A program made the position numbers and the translations under genes. Shown here one piece after another: positions 4,939-7,461 of a stretch of 7,461 nt of DNA. The first letter of the stretch is position 1; each line of letters begins with the position of its first letter. The notes under the pieces were generated by a model. The model was given only the letters and a program-made list of their open reading frames with translations, did no database searches and was not told the origin of the DNA. Origin of the DNA: Spirochaetales bacterium (GTDB lineage: Bacteria > Spirochaetota > Spirochaetia > DTKZ01); NCBI GenBank assembly GCA_031274005.1, contig JAISQU010000232.1, positions 1-7,461 on the forward strand, read 5' to 3'.

Positions 4939-6231
4939 ATGAAACATCTACCTTTTTCGGTATTCAAGCGTTCCGGGCGGCGGTTCTATTCGGTAAAGTT
5001 CAAGAATGAGAAAACCGGAGAATATCTTCCCGCGGTCAGTACAAAACAGGAAACGGAGGCGGCGGCAATCACAACGGCGTTTCAGTGGATAAGAGAAGGC
5101 ATACCCTGGAAGGGGGAAGCGGTTCCCTTCAAAAAGTACACCCTCCGAAATATGGCCAAAGAGGCGGAATTAGCTCCAGCAGATGCCGAATATATCTGTA
5201 AGGAATTATTCAGGCGGGGACTGCTTAAAACCTATGTGCTTTCGGAGAGCAAACAGGCAGTAGATTTTACCGGCTTCCTTTCAACCTTTTGGGATTACGA
5301 AGCATCCCCTTATGTCAAAGAAAAATTACGGAAAAACCATGGGATACACCGGTACTATTGCAAGGTGCAATCCGGGGCGGTTAACGGCTATTGGCGGCCC
5401 TTTTTCAAAGGGCGGTTATTGGGGGACATTACCCGGCAAGACATAGAAGCATTTATAGACAATCTTGATGATAAAAAACTGTCGGCGGCACGGAAAAATC
5501 ACATTATAAAAGCCGGGACTATAGCCTTGAAATGGGCTCATTCCAAAGAAATGATAGACCGGGATGTAACCCATGGGATTACATGGTTTTCCGGCAAGCC
5601 GAAGGAACGCCAGATATTAAGCCCTGAACAGGCGGCGGCAGTCTTCCGGGTAGACTGGAAGGATGACAGAACTAGGCTTGCGAATTTGCTTGCGGCGATT
5701 ACGGGCTTACGGGCCGGGGAAATACAGGGATTAAGGGTACAGGATATGGGGCGGGATTGCCTTTATATTCGTCATTCCTGGAATTGCCGGGACGGATTAA
5801 AGACCCCAAAAAATAACGAATCCTGGAGGGTTGAGCTTCCCTTCCCCGGCGTTATCCAAGACCTGTTAAACCTATCCGCGAAAAACCCGCACGGCGCGGG
5901 CATGGATTCATTTGTTTTCTGGGCGGCCCTGAAAGCGGATAAGCCGCTTGAGGAACGGCTTTTGCTTGATGACCTCCGCGACGCCCTGGTTGAAACCGGC
6001 ATGAGCAGGGAAACCGCGAAGGCCCACACCTTCCACGGCTGGCGGCATTTTTTCACCTCGTACATGCGACCGCGAATTGACGAAAAACTTTTACAAAAGC
6101 AGACGGGGCATAAAAGCCCGATCATGATCGCGCATTATTCAGACCATGTTCTTGCCGGCGACCGGGAACGGATACAGCAGGCGCAAAAAGAGACATTCGG
6201 GGTTTTGATACCGGAGGCAGTCTTTGACTAA
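4939..6231 (+). CDS. Tyrosine recombinase / phage-type integrase
   Basis: This enzyme catalyses site-specific integration and excision of the element at tRNA-Ala. Numbered from the longest open frame (TTG at 4867, 454 residues), the catalytic set is complete: R282 (GLRAGEI), K312 (GLKTPKN), H390 and R393 (FHGWRH), H415 (TGHKS) and nucleophile Y424 (IAHYSDH). An N-terminal arm and SAM-like core-binding domain (about 130-240, with GDITRQDIEAFID) precede the catalytic domain. I prefer the ATG at 4939 (residue 25, giving 430 aa): AAGG and AGGG lie just before it, and a promoter candidate overlaps the longer start. ATGs at 4882 and 4915 remain possible. The gene points away from the tRNA and overlaps the next gene by 8 nt. 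It looks intact. Confidence 0.93.
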   Translation: MKHLPFSVFKRSGRRFYSVKFKNEKTGEYLPAVSTKQETEAAAITTAFQWIREGIPWKGEAVPFKKYTLRNMAKEAELAPADAEYICKELFRRGLLKTYVLSESKQAVDFTGFLSTFWDYEASPYVKEKLRKNHGIHRYYCKVQSGAVNGYWRPFFKGRLLGDITRQDIEAFIDNLDDKKLSAARKNHIIKAGTIALKWAHSKEMIDRDVTHGITWFSGKPKERQILSPEQAAAVFRVDWKDDRTRLANLLAAITGLRAGEIQGLRVQDMGRDCLYIRHSWNCRDGLKTPKNNESWRVELPFPGVIQDLLNLSAKNPHGAGMDSFVFWAALKADKPLEERLLLDDLRDALVETGMSRETAKAHTFHGWRHFFTSYMRPRIDEKLLQKQTGHKSPIMIAHYSDHVLAGDRERIQQAQKETFGVLIPEAVFD

Positions 6232-6646
6232 GGATTTTGATAATTACCTTTACGTGCATGATGGCTTAAAAAAAGATGTCGAAGCCTTAATCGCGGCTGG
6301 CATAATAGACAAATCCGGCCGGTATAACTGGAACGCCAGCAAAACAAGTCTGGCGGAAATCTTCAAGACGCAATTCAAAAAAACTCCCTGGGGATTTTGG
6401 CAGACGATAGCATGTTCTTTCACTTGCCGGGGAAAGCCTGTTACAGCAAACCAGTTAAAACATCTGGCAAACAAAAACGGCAACGGAGATGCGCCGGCAA
6501 AATCGGCTGATTTTATCCGGATATGGAAAATACTCAAACTGGACCGCGCAAGAAGATATTTGGAATCAGTCAAACAATCAGGCTATAAAGATTCAGAAAA
6601 AATTTATGAAACTTTAAAAGTTTTTTTTAACGAAAAGGTGGACTGA
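6224..6646 (+). CDS. Hypothetical protein coupled to the integrase
   Basis: I do not recognise this 140-residue protein. It starts at TTG 6224, inside the integrase stop region, with GGAGG (6213-6217) placed 6 nt upstream; the 8-nt overlap implies translational coupling. It is soluble, with no signal or membrane segment. It is rich in Lys and aromatics: FKKTPWGFWQTIACSF near the middle, then KPVTANQLKHLANKNG, a Gly/Asn-containing linker, and a basic helical C-terminus (IWKILKLDRARRYLES). The basic charge and the partnership with the integrase would fit a DNA-binding accessory of recombination or regulation, but no domain proves it. A loose resemblance of the YNWNASKTSLAEIF segment to small cytoplasmic proteins of Bacteroidetes mobile elements is only an impression. 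Confidence 0.8.
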   Translation: MTKDFDNYLYVHDGLKKDVEALIAAGIIDKSGRYNWNASKTSLAEIFKTQFKKTPWGFWQTIACSFTCRGKPVTANQLKHLANKNGNGDAPAKSADFIRIWKILKLDRARRYLESVKQSGYKDSEKIYETLKVFFNEKVD

Positions 6647-6652
6647 ATTGAC

Positions 6653-6681
6653 ACTAATGAGACATATTTTTTCTCATTAGT
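6653..6681 (+). terminator. Stem-loop terminator after the integrase unit
   Basis: ACTAATGAGA (6653-6662) and TCTCATTAGT (6672-6681) form a perfect 10-bp stem with a 9-nt loop, starting 6 bp after the stop codon of the 140-aa gene. A strongly T-rich tract follows to about 6711. The stem is AT-rich for a terminator but the position and tail fit the end of the first element transcript. An operator role is the alternative. Confidence 0.55.
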
Positions 6682-6715
6682 TTATTTCTGTTTATTTTGT
6701 TTTATTTTTTGTATT

Positions 6716-6757
6716 AATTGGTCCAATTGTTGATAATGAAACAATCTCTATTATTGT
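6716..6757 (+). promoter_or_regulatory. Promoter with overlapping operator-like dyads upstream of the excisionase-like gene
   Basis: TTGTTG (6727-6732), a 16-bp spacer and TATTAT (6749-6754) form a reasonable promoter. The same stretch carries AATTGG-T-CCAATT (6716-6728), ATTGTT-8 nt-AACAAT (6726-6745) and ACAAT-7 nt-ATTGT (6741-6757), so ATTGT/ACAAT half-sites occur three times across both boxes. This is the layout of a repressor- or Xis-controlled early promoter. The binding protein is not known; the adjacent HTH protein is a candidate. Confidence 0.4.
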
Positions 6758-6759
6758 CT

Positions 6760-6793
6760 TATGCCGTGAATTGAAAAAAACTATCACGGTATA
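6760..6793 (+). repeat. Inverted repeat just before the excisionase-like gene
   Basis: TATGCCGTGA (6760-6769) and TCACGGTATA (6784-6793) pair over 10 bp with one G.T, separated by 14 A-rich bases. The right arm ends at the first base of the AGGAG ribosome binding site. In RNA it would place a hairpin in the 5' leader, beside but mostly not over the binding site; in DNA it could be an operator. Confidence 0.5.
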
Positions 6794-6805
6794 GGAGTAA
6801 TGACA

Positions 6806-7009
6806 ATGACGGAACAGATAACCCCCGCAATTTTAACCAGAAAAAAGGCCGCTGCGTATATCGGCATTTGCACTACCACGCTTGACCGCCTGGGCGATCT
6901 CCCCCGCGTAACGGTCCGGGGCCGGATATTTTACCGCCCGGTGGATATTGAAAGGTGGCTTGAGCAAAACGCGAAACCGAAAAACGGAAAGGCTGTAAAG
7001 GCGCGGTAA
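6806..7009 (+). CDS. Excisionase-like helix-turn-helix DNA-binding protein
   Basis: A 67-residue protein of the HTH_17/excisionase (MerR-like winged helix) family. The core LTRKKAAAYIGICTTTL is the helix-turn-helix, the wing is VRGRIFYRPVDIERWL, and the C-terminus is a basic tail. Such proteins bend att DNA to steer the integrase toward excision and often repress the integrase or early promoter. AGGAG (6793-6797) is 8 nt from the ATG at 6806, which I chose; the ATG at 6800 (two codons longer) leaves only 2 nt. It leads a tight operon: the next start is 3 bp after its stop. It could equally be a regulator of the element rather than a true Xis. Confidence 0.85.
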   Translation: MTEQITPAILTRKKAAAYIGICTTTLDRLGDLPRVTVRGRIFYRPVDIERWLEQNAKPKNGKAVKAR

Positions 7010-7012
7010 GCC

Positions 7013-7210
7013 GTGGACAAACAGACAAGGCCCCGGACCGACGACCGCCTGGCCGCTATCGTTGCCCGGCTTACGGAAAACGCTGCCGGCCTGCGGTACG
7101 GTACGACAAGCGTTACCCTAAAAATCCATGACGGGCGGATAACGGACATTACCTTTTCAACCACGGAAAACATACGGGAACGAGAGGGAGCGAATAATGC
7201 GCCTGCCTGA
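7013..7210 (+). CDS. Small DUF2292 (YezD-like) protein
   Basis: A 65-residue protein starting at GTG 7013, 3 bp after the preceding stop. The central stretch LRYGTTSVTLKIHDGRITDI (27-46) matches the pattern of the DUF2292/YezD family, small proteins built around R-Y-G, an alternating beta strand and HDG. The family has no established biochemical role that I can state. No strong ribosome binding site is visible, so translation is probably coupled to the upstream gene. Its end overlaps the helicase gene by 14 bp. The family call is from memory of the motif; the gene itself is well supported by spacing and frame. Confidence 0.7.
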   Translation: MDKQTRPRTDDRLAAIVARLTENAAGLRYGTTSVTLKIHDGRITDITFSTTENIREREGANNAPA

Positions 7211-7461
7211 AAGCTCCATGGCCGGGCCGTTCCTGGGAGCGCTCTTACAGGGCGCCAGGATACCTCCCGAAGTTTCAGCGGAAATGTTTGAATACCGGCG
7301 GGATCAAATCATTTTCACCGCTATTTCCGACATGGTTAAGGAAGGGGTAACCCCGGACATTTTAACCCTGACCCATTACCTGCAATCCGCCGGAAAACTT
7401 GACGAAGCCGGAGGAGCCGCTTATGTAGCGTCCTTAACCGATAACGCATATATTGCAAACA
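7197..7461 (+). CDS. Replicative DNA helicase, DnaB-type N-terminal domain (3' truncated by window)
   Basis: The first 88 codons of a DnaB-like helicase. It begins MRLPESSMAGPFLGALLQG at ATG 7197, with GGGAG (7186-7190) 6 nt upstream. The N-terminal helical domain pattern is clear: RDQIIFTAISDMVKEG, then PDILTLTHYLQSAGKLDEAG and GGAAYVASLTD, matching the usual If.ai..l...g...D..tl...L...g.l...GG..yl..L layout. This domain mediates hexamer formation and primase contact; the ATPase part is off-window. In a mobile element such a gene suggests its own replication module. It could be a stand-alone DnaB or a primase-helicase; the window cannot tell. Confidence 0.88.
   Translation, partial: MRLPESSMAGPFLGALLQGARIPPEVSAEMFEYRRDQIIFTAISDMVKEGVTPDILTLTHYLQSAGKLDEAGGAAYVASLTDNAYIAN

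Overview
The window looks like chromosomal DNA of a spirochaete, most likely a Treponema or relative of the gut-associated kind. This rests on the style of the chemoreceptor fragment, AspRS and integrase, read by eye only. It has two parts joined at a tRNA gene. Positions 1-4799 are host chromosome; from just after 4799 to the right edge is an integrated mobile element that continues outside the window.

Host part: the C-terminal end of a methyl-accepting chemotaxis receptor (1-773, +) converges on three minus-strand genes. In transcription order these are aspS (aspartyl-tRNA synthetase, 2516-4318), a TIM-barrel sugar isomerase/epimerase (1558-2349) and a rhomboid intramembrane protease (877-1524). 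None of the three has a visible Shine-Dalgarno sequence. Each has a TTGA-type -35 box, an 18-bp spacer and a TA...T -10 box ending 7-8 nt before its ATG, which suggests separate leaderless transcripts. The 166-bp aspS-isomerase gap holds three stem-loops, one a perfect 15-bp stem.

Between the divergent promoters of aspS and tRNA-Ala(CGC) sits a 271-bp non-coding element (4398-4668). It has perfect 23-bp terminal inverted repeats and flanking direct repeats (GGCCCGTA), and is packed with about eight further small stem-loops, two carrying the hyperstable GCGAAGC mini-hairpin. It resembles a MITE or other mobilised structured repeat and is the most unusual object here.

Mobile part: tRNA-Ala (4727-4799) is the apparent attachment site. 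Next to it is a tyrosine recombinase with all expected catalytic residues, translationally coupled to an unrecognised 140-aa protein; a stem-loop terminator candidate closes that unit. A short AT-rich control region with promoter and operator-like dyads drives a second unit: an excisionase-like HTH protein, a small DUF2292/YezD-like protein and the N-terminus of a DnaB-type helicase cut by the window edge. Unlike the host genes, most of the element genes have recognisable ribosome binding sites. The element could be a prophage, satellite or integrative plasmid-like element; no structural or conjugation genes are visible to decide.
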